A program made the translations under genes and the position numbers. Below are positions 37,901 through 48,743 of a stretch of DNA of 64,000 nucleotides, piece after piece; the first letter of the stretch is position 1, and each line of letters begins with the position of its first letter. The notes under the pieces are model-generated. The model saw only the letters and a program-made list of their open reading frames with translations, had not been told where the DNA came from and made no database searches. The DNA is from Daldinia sp. FL1419. Taxonomy: Eukaryota; Ascomycota; Sordariomycetes; Xylariales; Hypoxylaceae. The stretch is from positions 1-64,000 of the forward strand of contig MU623376.1 in the NCBI GenBank assembly GCA_025201765.1, in the 5' to 3' direction.

Positions 37901-38308
37901 TAATCAGGATTAAAAGTGACGCCGCCTGAACTCTGCTAGATGCTAGTATATTCGGAGGACTAAAAACGCCAAGCTTATTAGTAGTCCAGCGGATGTATTC
38001 TCATTGTAGAGAATAGCGCAGTTTAATAGCATTGTACCGAACCTTTAAATCTGCATCTGGGTTATAGGTAAAGCATCCGCATCGTTCCGCACTTTGGCTT
38101 TGCATCTATCCCACTTAGTCATGAAAGATCTGATCAGGCGTCACATTTCTCGTTCATGGTGAACGTCTAGGGAAACTGGTGAAACGGATCAGGTCTATGG
38201 TCTTGGTGATCCTGAGTTATTCTGAGTAGACGAATGACGGCGTCATTGCCTGACCCCCTGAGATACCGAGTGCGTGTTTTACCATCTTGCTGTCTGGTAA
38301 ACGGAACC
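34989..38308. other. Gene desert with a MITE
   Basis: No supportable gene in about 3.3 kb. It contains the MITE at 35563-36190. The rest is AT-rich with short chance ORFs. Confidence 0.6.
35563..36190. mobile_element. MITE, Mutator (MULE)-like, copy 2
   Basis: About 630 bp with long terminal inverted repeats. The arms share ccactttccacgtgagat and the caccacaacacac-type block near 35624 and 36100. Flanks carry attcctag at 35554-35561 and 36191-36198, an 8-9 bp target duplication. The arms and an inner accaccgccacctgcacc-like segment match copy 1 at 3229-3760 but in the opposite orientation, so they are one family. The left end has a few extra bases before the arm begins. No transposase is encoded. 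Confidence 0.78.
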
Positions 38309-39745
38309 TCATGCAAGTTCAGGGTTTACGTCTTTGACTGCCGAGACTAACTCTTCCATTCCTCCTACTTCCGTAGGCCCCGACATACCAGAAGGGGGTA
38401 GAGCCCAATCGGGAAGCGGGCTAACATAACTCCATTCACCATCGGCATCCTCATATCGAAGGCTGTGCAACCACAAGGAGAGCTCCTGTTGTCCAGGATC
38501 CGTGTATAATGGTGTGTCACAGACTTCGCAGAATTCGCCAGACATCTTCTCGGCTTTCCTCTTGTAGTACTCATCTACCATCTCGTCATGGTAAGCGACG
38601 GCATCCGCTACTTCCTCTTTCCCCATGCGGTTTAGACGCGTGATAATATCATCATCTGTATTTTCAAGCCCCTCAGGATCGTTATAACCTAGATTCATGC
38701 CCCATACCCTTTGATTCGCATAAATGGGGTCATTTTGGATAGGATGTCCTAGATGCTGAAGATGAACGCGAATTTGATGAGTTCTGCCGGTGACCGGGAG
38801 ACATCGCACAATGGAATATCCCTCCTTACGTAGCCACGGCCTGCCCTTATCTGTAGGAGCGTCTTCTTTCTCCACGGAATCGATGGTCTTTTGCGGCGGC
38901 TCACGTGGGGGGTAATATGCCAACTTTTTGAAAACTGTGCGAGCCGTCTTGCCGCTTGCCCGTACTCGGTTCAATCCAAGTTTGGGGGATATTTGAAGTA
39001 ATGGTTGATTGCATACCACTTCCTCGTCAGCGAAGTTGCCAATGACCCTAGCGATGTATTCTTTCCTCACACTTCTCTGTTTAATCTGCTCGCTTAGCCG
39101 ATCGGCTGCTTTAGGGTGCTTCGCGACGAACATGATGCCGCTTGTCAACCTGTCGAGCCTGTTGCAAGTATACGCGATCCAATTCGGTCCTCTTTCAGCC
39201 TTCATGATTTCAATGACAGAATTAAAATTATATCTGCCTGCCGGATGGACGGGGATGCCAGAAGGCTTGTTTATGACAATCATATCTTCATCTTCGTGAA
39301 TAATTCCTATGGGATCGGCTGTAACGGGCGGCTCGTGTCGATGTATCGTATGTGATACGAGCTCTCCATTTTTAAGAATATGATCCGGACTCGTTGGTTT
39401 ACCGTTGATGCATATTTGGCCTGTCTCCATAGCATTTTTATAATACTCTAATGGCCGATCTCTAAATTCGCTTTCAAAGATATCTAAAAGCCTCCTGCCT
39501 CTCCATCGTTGCTTACACCAAGTCTTATAAGTGAAATGGTACGGGGCGACACGTCGTAACCCATTTTCGAAATGATAAGGACGTGGCCAAATATTATCGC
39601 ACGGGGTAGACAGGCTAGGAGCTAAGCCCTTCTTCTTTTTGGTGCCAACTTCTTGATCAGTAATTGCCAAAGCCTCAATATCCGGCATGGTGATTGCCGA
39701 AGGGGTTGCTGCCGAAGAATTCGACACTTCTACACCGAGACTCAT
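38309..39745 (-). CDS. PUS9: RluA-family tRNA pseudouridine synthase
   Basis: Single exon, 478 aa. An N-terminal extension (1-60), an S4-like RNA-binding region (about 80-140: KTWCKQRWRGRRLLDIF...GQICINGKP) and a catalytic RluA domain with the motif RLDRLTSG at 197-204, in which D198 is the expected nucleophile. RLLPVTGRTHQIR-type residues appear as CLPVTGRTHQIRVHLQHLGH. The enzyme isomerises uridine to pseudouridine, most like yeast Pus9/Pus8 (tRNA position 32). The DRAP-deaminase domain of Rib2 is absent, which favours the Pus9-like assignment. Family certain, target site inferred. Upstream is the thioesterase gene, transcribed divergently. Confidence 0.93.
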   Translation of the reverse strand: MSLGVEVSNSSAATPSAITMPDIEALAITDQEVGTKKKKGLAPSLSTPCDNIWPRPYHFENGLRRVAPYHFTYKTWCKQRWRGRRLLDIFESEFRDRPLEYYKNAMETGQICINGKPTSPDHILKNGELVSHTIHRHEPPVTADPIGIIHEDEDMIVINKPSGIPVHPAGRYNFNSVIEIMKAERGPNWIAYTCNRLDRLTSGIMFVAKHPKAADRLSEQIKQRSVRKEYIARVIGNFADEEVVCNQPLLQISPKLGLNRVRASGKTARTVFKKLAYYPPREPPQKTIDSVEKEDAPTDKGRPWLRKEGYSIVRCLPVTGRTHQIRVHLQHLGHPIQNDPIYANQRVWGMNLGYNDPEGLENTDDDIITRLNRMGKEEVADAVAYHDEMVDEYYKRKAEKMSGEFCEVCDTPLYTDPGQQELSLWLHSLRYEDADGEWSYVSPLPDWALPPSGMSGPTEVGGMEELVSAVKDVNPELA

Positions 39746-40382
39746 GGTGGACCGAAAAAGCTGAGTTGTCTGTCTAAGGTGTGTAGACAGTCAATAAATG
39801 GGTAGAACCTTGTCGAATTTGAATTGGGTTGAAGATAATAAACTCGCGCCTTGCAGGACGATGGGTTTCATAACCGCATTATTTTTTTTTTCCTTGAAGT
39901 TTCATTCGCTGGACGTCGCATGTCTTGGATGATCAATGATTGACATTGCCTACCAAATGTTACTAAATTGCGGGGTCCTATGGAAATTTCAAATTTCAAC
40001 CGGGATGGTCCGACTTATCTTCCGATGCTGTACAAAGGCTGGGGCCAAATGGAAGTCTCGCACATCTGAGTTTAACAAGACAAGAAAGAGCTTGCACTGT
40101 ATTACTTAAGCTATAGTGGCTGATATCACTATAAATCCAGTGTTAAGCCACCCATGCTTAGCGAGCATATAACTACATATTAAAGGTATCCCAGCTTAGC
40201 AGCTACGTACCTAGGTAGCTAGTACGGTGCGGATTAAAAGAGGACAGGAGGTACGATTGCATAAGGTGGCCCGAGCTCTGGCCGTATGCAAGTCTTTTGG
40301 CCAACTGCGCGCATTAATCTTATTAGACTAATAACTGAACCTCTAATCTAAAACATATTAACCTGACTTTAATAATCACCCT
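39746..40382. other. Divergent promoter region
   Basis: Between the pseudouridine synthase (-) and the thioesterase (+). A CCTAGGTA-type motif lies at about 40210. No ORF of note. Confidence 0.55.
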
Positions 40383-40981
40383 ATGGTTATCATGGCTCCA
40401 AGTAAAGAATTAAGGAATAGAGATAGAAAAGATTACCCTTTTATGCTTGAATATCGAACACGATGGTAAGCCCATCCCTCAAGTCGAAGCTTGGGCTTTC
40501 AAGAGAGTAACTAAGCCCGCCCCTCAGGAGCGACAACGACATGTACGATCATATGAACAATTCAGTATACAATTTTCTGTTCGTTAACCTAATTTTCACG
40601 ATCTACCAATGTCACTAACGCTAAAGATTAACTAGTTTTGATTCCGTGATCAATTCTTACTTAATTGACCACTGTGCTCTCCACCCGCCAACTTCGGCGC
40701 AACACCCCTTGATGGCTCAGACACATTGCAATTACTTTTCTCCCATATCGTACCCCAAGGTTGCCGAGCTTTGCCTTCGGGTTAATAAACTAGGAAGTTC
40801 TAGCGTCATCTACGAGATTGCACTGTTTGAGAAAGGCGTCGAGCAGGTCAAAGCCGTAGGCGAATACGTCCAGGTTTTTGTAGACCGCTCAACTCAGCGG
40901 CCGAATGTCAATGGGATGAATTCTCAATTACGAAAAGGCCTCGAGAAGCTACTCGTAGGGCAGAGTTCTAGCAAGTTATAG
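40383..40981 (+). CDS. Hotdog-fold thioesterase (4HBT-like)
   Basis: Three exons: 40383-40465, 40528-40578 and 40636-40981, encoding 159 aa. An in-frame ATG at 40392 is an alternative start giving 156 aa. Splicing reconstructs RTRW-SDNDMYDHMNNSVYN-FLFDSVINSYLI, the typical acyl-CoA thioesterase core with the catalytic-type Asp and the HMNN segment. Later YPKVAELCLRVNKLGSSSV and KAVGEYVQVFVDR are hotdog strands. It probably hydrolyses acyl- or aroyl-CoA thioesters; substrate unknown. Only the last exon is visible as an ORF, and the first two exons (83 and 51 nt) were found by phase. It converges on the Gfo/Idh gene with 8 bp between the stop codons. Confidence 0.88.
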
Positions 40982-40989
40982 AAACTCCC

Positions 40990-42169
40990 TTATACGAAAC
41001 CCTGGTACTCCAATTTCCGACGCGCTCCCGCGTTCTCGCCGCTCGTCAGCATCTTCTCAATTAGTTCCAAGTCTGCGAGTGCTTGTTCAGGAGTCTGATC
41101 GGGGTTTGGTTTTCCCGAAAGAATGGACTCGGCCCAAGCATGAACCTCCTCCTTTACTCCACTGGTCTTCTCCCACACTTTTTCCTCAGCTACCGCGTTC
41201 TTCCCGACACCTCGGAGCGTGACTACTTTAGCGCCCTCGGCCTTGACAACACCTCGCTCACATGCAATATGATATTCGAACGCATCCATCGTTGTCCCTA
41301 CAGATGTTATATATGTACCCACTACTCCGGACTTTGTCTTCAAGATTGCGTTGATAGAGTCTACGGGGGGTAGGTGGCTTGAGACCAGGGCGGTTTGGGC
41401 TTGTAAAGTGTCGACAGTATTTTCCGGGCCCAGGAGTCGTCGAATAGCAGCCGTATGATGCACGCCACCATCCAGGAGGAATCCCCCCTGATACTGCGGC
41501 GTCGTCCGCCACGGTGTAAGGTAGTATTTATTAGTTGCTTCCATCATTGATTGCAACCTCACAACGAACCCCGTCACCTTACCAAGCTTCTTGACCTGCT
41601 CGGCACCGTAAGCCCAACCAGGCTGAAAGCGAAAGTTTTCCGCTATGGCCAATGATGCATTGGTCTCGGCCGATATCTCCTTAGAGTACGCGATAAGCTT
41701 GTTGGCGGTTTCTATATCTTTAGCTATCGGTTTCTCTGCCAGGACATGCTTGCCGGCTGCTAGGGCTTTCTCGATGTATGTAGGCTGATCCAGAATTGGA
41801 AGCGCAATTATTACTCCAGATATGTCGTCGCGCTTAAGGAGATCTTCGTATGATTTGCCCTCTCCGGAATCCGCCGAGTAGAGATCCACCGAGGGGGTAG
41901 CATCACTAGGTACAAGCCACGAGGCTTCTTCCGCGGTCTTGCGAGATCTAGACCAGATTGCCTTGATCGAAAGTAGGGGAGAGGCTAGAGCTGCGGGCTA
42001 GAAATATGAAATATGTCAGCCAATAAATTTCCAATAGTTAGATGGATGTACCCTCAGGTGGAATTTTACATGACGTCGGTCATGGATGTCACTGGAAATA
42101 CCTACTTACGATATGCTGCTCTTTGATGAAGATGCCTCCACCGATAACTGCGATTCCTAAAGGTGCCAT
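40990..42169 (-). CDS. Gfo/Idh/MocA family NAD(P)-dependent oxidoreductase
   Basis: Two exons, 42110-42169 and 40990-41997, encoding 355 aa; the 112-nt intron is in phase 0. Exon 1 gives MAPLGIAVIGGGIFIKEQHI, the Rossmann nucleotide-binding start that a plain ORF misses. The family motif EKP is at 108-110 (AEKPIAKD). The catalytic region is GGFLLDGGVHH (D196...H200-H201), and the C-terminal alpha/beta sheet domain is complete. It oxidises or reduces a sugar or polyol-type substrate using NAD(P); the substrate is not predictable. It is transcribed toward the thioesterase and ends 8 bp from its stop. Length and motifs are intact. Confidence 0.95.
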
Positions 42170-42763
42170 AATTGATTCGGTTAATTAGAAAGCTTTTCTG
42201 GTTGAATCCCAATCGAAATTATCAGAGGGAAAAGCCTTAATTTATATTCTTTATCATAGTGAGCTTGGTTTTCTTCATTTCAATGTTACAATGAGCTTGT
42301 TACTTCATAATCGAGTCTCCACTCCCGGGCGGAATATCCGTATTTGGCAAGTCTAACAGTCGAACCCCGCCTTGGCCGGGATAGAACTTAATTGGTCCCT
42401 TTCACCAGCCGCGGACGCTATTGCGACGTCAATCAACTACACTCCATCACTCAAGTCGTAATAAGGATAGGAGGTAAGCCATTATATAAATTCCGTGCCC
42501 CAATAGGATCACGGGCGGACCAATCTAAGTAATCTAACCCTCTGTGATACTCAGTCTTAAAGTTGTATCACGATATTATGTAGTTACGTTTCATATAGTT
42601 ATACCTACTACTAGCTCAGTACCTAGTACCTAACTCCACGGGTCTTTCTTTCAGTCGCGCCGGCGGTGTTTCCGAAAGTAGGTATCCTTAAGAATACTAA
42701 TTAGGTATGTTTGTAATAGGAAACCCGGCAATAGCGACTATCTACCTCTCTTTACTCATCGGT

Positions 42764-42878
42764 GTCACGAGGCAGACCAAGAAGCGAGGAAATAACTTCG
42801 TTGTTCCGCGAGGATCACTATCTACTATGGCTATGGAACTCCTACATATATAACAAGTCCTTTGTTCTATATGTAGCA
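42764..42878. repeat. Hairpin-bearing dispersed repeat, copy A
   Basis: Starts gtcacgaggc, has the block aacttcgttgttccgcgagg, and ends in a near-perfect inverted repeat (ctacatata...tatatgtag at 42842-42876). Same layout as copies B and C. Confidence 0.85.
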
Positions 42879-43026
42879 CGAGCCAGAAACCTGTCAATCA
42901 GTATCATATCATGAGATTAGACGGCGTCCATACATTACATCTGCAAAATTAAATTTCTTCGCGTCCCTAATGAATTAGAGAACGCAATGAAAAAGAAAAG
43001 TGGGTACGTGTTCGGTTTCTGGACGC

Positions 43027-43123
43027 AGTGTAATACCAGAGACACAGAGGTCGCGTGCAACCTTAGGTTTTCAAAAATGATGAGTTGGATGTGTTGAGCT
43101 TCTAGAGGTAGTGTAATACCAGA
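43027..43123. repeat. Direct repeat of a tgtaataccaga tract
   Basis: The string agtgtaataccaga occurs at 43027-43040 and 43110-43123, 83 bp apart, each followed by a caag/ccttt-containing stretch. This suggests an old local duplication. Confidence 0.5.
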
Positions 43124-46100
43124 AGCAGGCCACATACAAGCCTTTCAAAATATTAAAAAAAAATGTTGAATTGCGCGAAGACAAATCATGTACCAACTAA
43201 GTCAAGTCACACCTAGGGCAGCCAAAGCAGTGAAAGACCCCGGCGTCACATACCCCCTGCCGCGTTCGCCCCTCCTCAGTTACCGCAGGGTCAGTTATAT
43301 CGGCCAAGAGTGCAATGCGTGTAACGAGAAAGGTCTTAGCGCGCTCCTCTCCAGGCTTACAATATCTCGCTCCCACCGTGTGCCGGACTGGAACCGATCA
43401 CCGGAATTTCCTCTCTCATAGATAGGAAGCAAGAGAATACGGGAGCAAGTCGAGGGACCCGGGCTGTAGCAGGCTGGATAAACCAACGGCCAGTCTCCCC
43501 AATTACGGGTTTCATTCAGCCTTCGGAAGTGTATCCCTGACTGTTGGGTTCAGGCATATTCCTTTAGTGCAAGTTCATACCCAAGAACAAGCACCACACC
43601 CCTACCCCGTATATGTATAGAATAGGATTATATGGTGTTGGTCGGTTGGTCGGTCTTGGCGGATTGGAGATTGAAGGTCGGAAGTTAGTCGGAAGCAGAA
43701 GTGCTGGTTCGTCAGGAGAGTAGGGCGAGCAATCGGACGTGGTTTAATCGAACAGTCGAATGATAGAGAGGGGTAGGCGGTTCGGTAATAGGTTGGTCGG
43801 TTGTTGTCGGTCAAAGGAAGTAAGGTAGGTAAACGATCGTCGGAAAGGAAGAAGGCCGGTGGAAATCAGGAGGGCTGTTGGAAAATAGGAAAGTTTTTTT
43901 TTAAAGGGTTGAAGTCTATTATAAGTTAGTAAACATGGGATGCCTAAAGGCCTAGGTGCAATTGAAAGAAGGTAAAAGTGTCGGTCGGAGAAATAAGGTA
44001 TGAAGTAAAATGGAAGTAGAATGAATTAATAGCGGTGATAGGTAATAATTGATGAGGGAGAGTAGAAAGTAGAAGTGAAGGAGAGGAGTGTGATTTGATA
44101 GTGAAAAGGGAAGTTGGGAAAAGATGAAGAGAAATGTCTGGCTGTCTTGTATAATTGTTGCCAACCTAGAAATTTGTAAAATGATTAGGTTGGGAAGGTT
44201 CGTTGCTGGATATGATCTATGTTATGGGGAAAGCACACCTCGCCGTGGGTAGGTACCTACCTTAGGCAGATACTTACCGAAAGTCTCGTTGCTATGCATC
44301 ACAAACATGAAGAGAGGAGGAGGGTGGGAGCAGAAAATAGAAAAGGAACACAAACAAAGTAAACTTCAACGGTAATAAAATATTTCATACATACCTGATA
44401 AATTAGAAATTTTGAAAGTAGGGAGGCAAGAACGAGCGGAAGTTAATTGTAGAGCTGGGTGAGTATGGTTGGAATAAAGGATAAAAAATATTAGAGGAAA
44501 AGTTCAACATGATAAGATTCATCAGTGGAAAAGAGTTATTAGGATGTAATATGTATGTAGTAGGAGGGATTGGATATGGGAACATGAAAGAGATGAGTGT
44601 GTTTTGGTGACGAGCGCTGAAAATGGAGGAACGGGAAGAGAAGTTCTGGTGGAGGGTGGGCTTTATTTTATAGAAAGGTTTCTGGGGGAGTGATTAGAGG
44701 AAAGGGTATTGCGATTCCGGAAGTTGCAAAATCAGTAAAGGTATTTTCAGGCTCCAATGGAAACATAGAATCAGCAGGTCTAAATCCTAAATCAATAAGT
44801 GCTAAATCAGTCATTCTTGCAGATAGGTACCTACCTACCTAGCGTGTCGACACCACGAGGCAGGTGCGTGACCGTCACCTAGGGCACCGGTATAGGATCA
44901 ACCCAAATCAGAAAGGGACGTTGGGCACCTAGGAACATAAAGTACCTCTTCCTACATAATCGCAGTGCTAACCCCATACAAATAAATCAATATATACATA
45001 CCTCATAAGTGCACATTATTACAATCAGCTAACCTAGATGGTACATAAAATAATTAATCTCATGCAAGAGGCACTACCTCTTCCGAATACTTATTAGCTT
45101 ATCCTAGAATAAGGCGCCTTTGGAAGTATATTAGGAAATGCTAAGTTCCCTTAAATATAAATTTGTATCTCTGATGGTGGAGGAACTTCAACATCAGTGG
45201 GAGTACCGGAGAGGATATAATGAAAGCAATAATCACGCTTAGAAGTCCGCTGTTCGTTTCAGTAACGAGACGTTTCCCTTGGGCGCTTATCGTTTCGTCT
45301 TCACGTTCGTAGATTCCTTATGCTACCCTGGCGCGACACTTGATAGCAGGGAATGCGAGGACCTGTGATATTAAAGGGGAAACACTCGGTATATAGGTTC
45401 ATTCACCCGTCTTGGCATGTAGGATTTATACAAGATCCTATTTTCAATCACCAATACGAGTATTTGTTGATCTATATAAGTACCTACGTAGGTGCGCGGG
45501 CATATTTCGGTTCATCTTTATAGAAGAATTACCGCCCAAGGCTGCGAATAGGAGAACCTCCAGTATGGAGTAGCGTCCTACAAGGAAGGACACTAAATGG
45601 GATTAACATGGCTTGAAACCAGCTAAGAACAGCCAAAGGAAATAAAGGTATTTTATCTTTAAGGGGTATGGGAACATGTATCTCTTCACAAGGAACCATA
45701 AACGCAATGAGGCACTTATATTCCCAAAACTGTACAGAGATATTTAGCAAACCCGTGTCTCAGGAAGGGTATCGGAGACGGGTCTAATAAGCATAAGTCT
45801 AGCTAACTGCAACGGCATCCTCCATGGAAAAGGTACCTAATATTACAAGCAAATTCTGTGCCTCATCTTATATCTCCACCTACATCCACGATCGTGAATC
45901 TAAAGGTATGCGAAATAAATATAGGACTCAAGCGCCGCCGCATCTTTCGCTATATTTTAACCACTACCACGCTAGAATCCTCGGCGGTAGGATCGTGTAC
46001 CATTCGTCCGAAATGAAGATATAAAGAAAACCTTAATGTCGAAGAAGGAATGAACAAGAGAAAAATACGCCTGCTTGTCCGACTTAAGAAAGGGGCGATA

Positions 46101-46411
46101 TGCCGATCTGTAAATGCTGCAGTATCAACTCTTAAACGCCTAAGGTCCGACCGTGCCGTTCGTATATACCGAGATCGAGTCTGTCTCAATTCAAGTCCGC
46201 ATCCGGTAAGGCAAAGAAACCCCTAATCCGTCCGAAGAGTTGACCGCCAACGCCCGAGACCATGCGAAGAGGGGGAAAGATAAAATAAAACGCCGTGGAA
46301 AACGATAAAGCGGGGTATCTTGATGTAATAGATAATAAAGGAAAAGGCTTCACTACAAGCCAAATAAGGACATATCACATCCTCCCTGGTCAAATGCTAT
46401 TTGACCGTATA

Positions 46412-46456
46412 ATTCCTGGCCATATATTTCCTGGCCGTATTCTTCCTGGTCATATT
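46412..46456. repeat. 15-bp tandem repeat, three units
   Basis: Units attcctggccatata, tttcctggccgtatt and cttcctggtcatatt follow head to tail with 2-4 differences each. They lie in the 3' flank of the C2H2 gene. Confidence 0.65.
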
Positions 46457-46469
46457 CGCTCGTGGGAAC

Positions 46470-48743
46470 CTAGCCTAGAGAGCTCAGGCCAGTGTGTGGA
46501 GCCACGTTGGGCAGATCAATATCGGCTTCCGTCTCAGACTGTGCTTTAGATGCGCCTTCGGACGGAAGCTCGAGTTGGAGCCCGGGACGAGACTGGATCT
46601 GACCTTGGGGCTGAGATTTAGAATTGGACAACACTCTAAGCTGTTTACTAATTTCCTCGATAGTCTGCATCATGGCCATACTGTGCAGAGACTGAGCTCG
46701 AACTTCATTTTTCAGTTGCTGGTTCTCCTGGTGCAGACGCTTCACTTCTTCCCGAAGATCTGTCTCCGGCTTGCGCTTCTCGCCTGTCTTCTCGGAGCCT
46801 GCGCCCTGTTGAAGAGGGGTCGGGTTCTCCTCTAGCTCATCTTCGGTTGTTTGCGCTACCGCAGGACCGCTGTTAGCATCATTAGGGGTATGCACTCGAC
46901 GAAGATGCTCGTTAAGATTCTCCATGCGAGAGAAGCCCTTGCCCTCGTGTCGTTTGCAATTCCCGTGGGGGCAGTTCAGAGGGTTCTTTGGACCCCCGTG
47001 TTTATTATGAACCTCTCGTTCGTGGCGTAAAAGGCCACCAGAATATGTAAAACCAGAAAGTTTTTCGCATCCTACTGCTAAGCATTTGTATGGTCGATCA
47101 TGCTTATCCATATGCTTACTAGATAAGAAATTAGCGGGACTTCTCTCCGGGGACGTAAAACAGCATTGAGTTATAACATACCTCCACTCACACTTCCGAC
47201 CAAATATCTTCACGTCGTCAGTACAGCCCGGGAAGGTACAGACGAATTTCCCCTCCCGATTCTTAGTCGCAATCCGATTAGGCTTCACAATGGGGCCTGT
47301 ACGGGGTGGCCGGGCTTGGTGACGATGTCCCGGAGTAGAGAGGCTTTCGGGAGGAGAGAGGGGCGGCTCAAACGGGGATGGCGAATCCAAGCCATTAGAG
47401 CTAGGGGAAACCGGGAGTAAGACCTGATCTTCTCCCCCGCTATATACCACCAGACCATGTATAGAGGAACCGGGAGAGAAGCGGTTCTCTCCTTCGGAAT
47501 CCTGACGACCGTCGATGCCGGATGGGTACGGACCCGAGGGCAGGACAACACGATCCTTGAATACTACACTCATCCTGAAAGAGTACCCAGGAAGATTTCT
47601 ATTATAAGTTCGGTTTGCGGTGAAGACTTGGAGGAACTCGAGGCGAACGCGATGATTGAAGCGATCTTTTTGTTGAAGGGCGTATTGTCGACAAATACCA
47701 GATCCTTCGACGGGTCTGGCGATAACGAGATCGTAGGGTATAGATCGATATTTAAGCTGTTGATCTATAGCAGTTTTATTATTCTCGACGTGGTGTTGAC
47801 CTGATATGAAGCAAGTACCATTAGCAGCCCGACACGGTGATGATATAAGTTGCAAGATATTCACGATGGAGATGAAATGATGCACAATTGGCGGCTTTGC
47901 AGCTTTGAAGCTTAGCCACAGTGCAAATTTAATCCCGAAACGACTTTGCACGGATTAGATCATCGATCTCTGCTTATCAACAAGACCAGTGTAACCGCTA
48001 CGCCGTCTCCCCATGTATGTTTGTAACCGAGGCGTACTAGTATAAATTTGGCCTAAAGCATGCTTTTACTTGCATGTGTAGGATTACCCGTTGAAAGGGT
48101 ATTTCGGGTAGGCGGGTAGGCGGGTAGGCAGGTAAACAGGTAAGCAGGTATGCAGAGCGACAGGGATAGTTGGTCTCTGCGTTGAGCTGATTGGACCGAC
48201 CGTAGGGCTTAGACTAAATAAAAGGAAAAGATGTAACATCAAGAACTAGTCAACATCAACATTGAACTTACCTAATTCGTCAAATGCAGGCTGAACTTCG
48301 ATCGCGTACGTCCAGTTGTCGTCGTGTAACTGAACCTCATTCATTGCCGATCGCGGGCTCTGGGAGTCTGGGGGGGTTTTATACTTGTTAGCCTCGTATA
48401 CTATTTTAGGCGGCAACGACTTATTGCCCGATACAAGGCGTAGCTCCAAATCATCAGGCTGAAGCCATGACTCACCCCTGGTGACTTGATCATCTTCCAC
48501 AAGGGTAGATCTTAAAAGAGTTCCCTCCGGCTGGATTTCGTAGTGGGGCGTTATGTATGAATTATCGGCGACAACGTCAAAACTGATAGCTTGTCCCGTT
48601 GGTTCCGAGCCTGAAAACCCTATTCCAAGGGGATTGTCAAACTCTAGTATCTGGCTATATGCCATCCCAGGATATGTTGCCTGGTAATCAACGCCCGGGA
48701 TACCCCAGGAATCGTTGTCCAAATGATCCTGATGATCTGCCAT
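46470..48743 (-). CDS. C2H2 zinc finger transcription factor
   Basis: Three exons: 48272-48743, 47182-47800 and 46470-47118, encoding 579 aa. Intron 1 is long (471 nt) and holds a GGTAGGCGG-type repeat. The GTAAGT donor is at 48271 and the CTAAT branch and CAG acceptor at 47801. Intron 2 (63 nt, in frame and open) hides a finger: splicing turns GRKCEWR... into CEWSKHMDKH. Fingers: C345/C350/H366/H370, C376/C381/H396/H401, C413/C418/H435/H440. A coiled coil (about 480-525, EEVKRLHQENQQLKNEV) follows. It is likely a nuclear regulator; targets unknown. If intron 1 is wrong, the N-terminal 157 residues belong to a separate gene. Confidence 0.85.
48105..48154. repeat. Imperfect GGTAGGCGG tandem repeat
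   Basis: Units of gcgggtaggc/aggtaagcag type in the long first intron of the C2H2 gene, which suggests the intron grew by repeat expansion. Confidence 0.65.

Larger units (their letters stand above)
42170..46469. other. Gene desert with repeats
   Basis: About 4.3 kb. It contains hairpin repeat copy A (42764-42878), paired copies of a 14-bp tract in 43027-43123, purine-rich low-complexity DNA at 43600-44600 and CCTAGGTA-type motifs near 44250 and 44827. No ORF has domain features. Near the right end is a 15-bp repeat at 46412-46456. Confidence 0.6.

Noticed and set aside
43600..44600. Minus-strand Ser/Leu/Phe-rich ORFs
   Set aside because: Produced by purine-rich low-complexity DNA; not protein-like.
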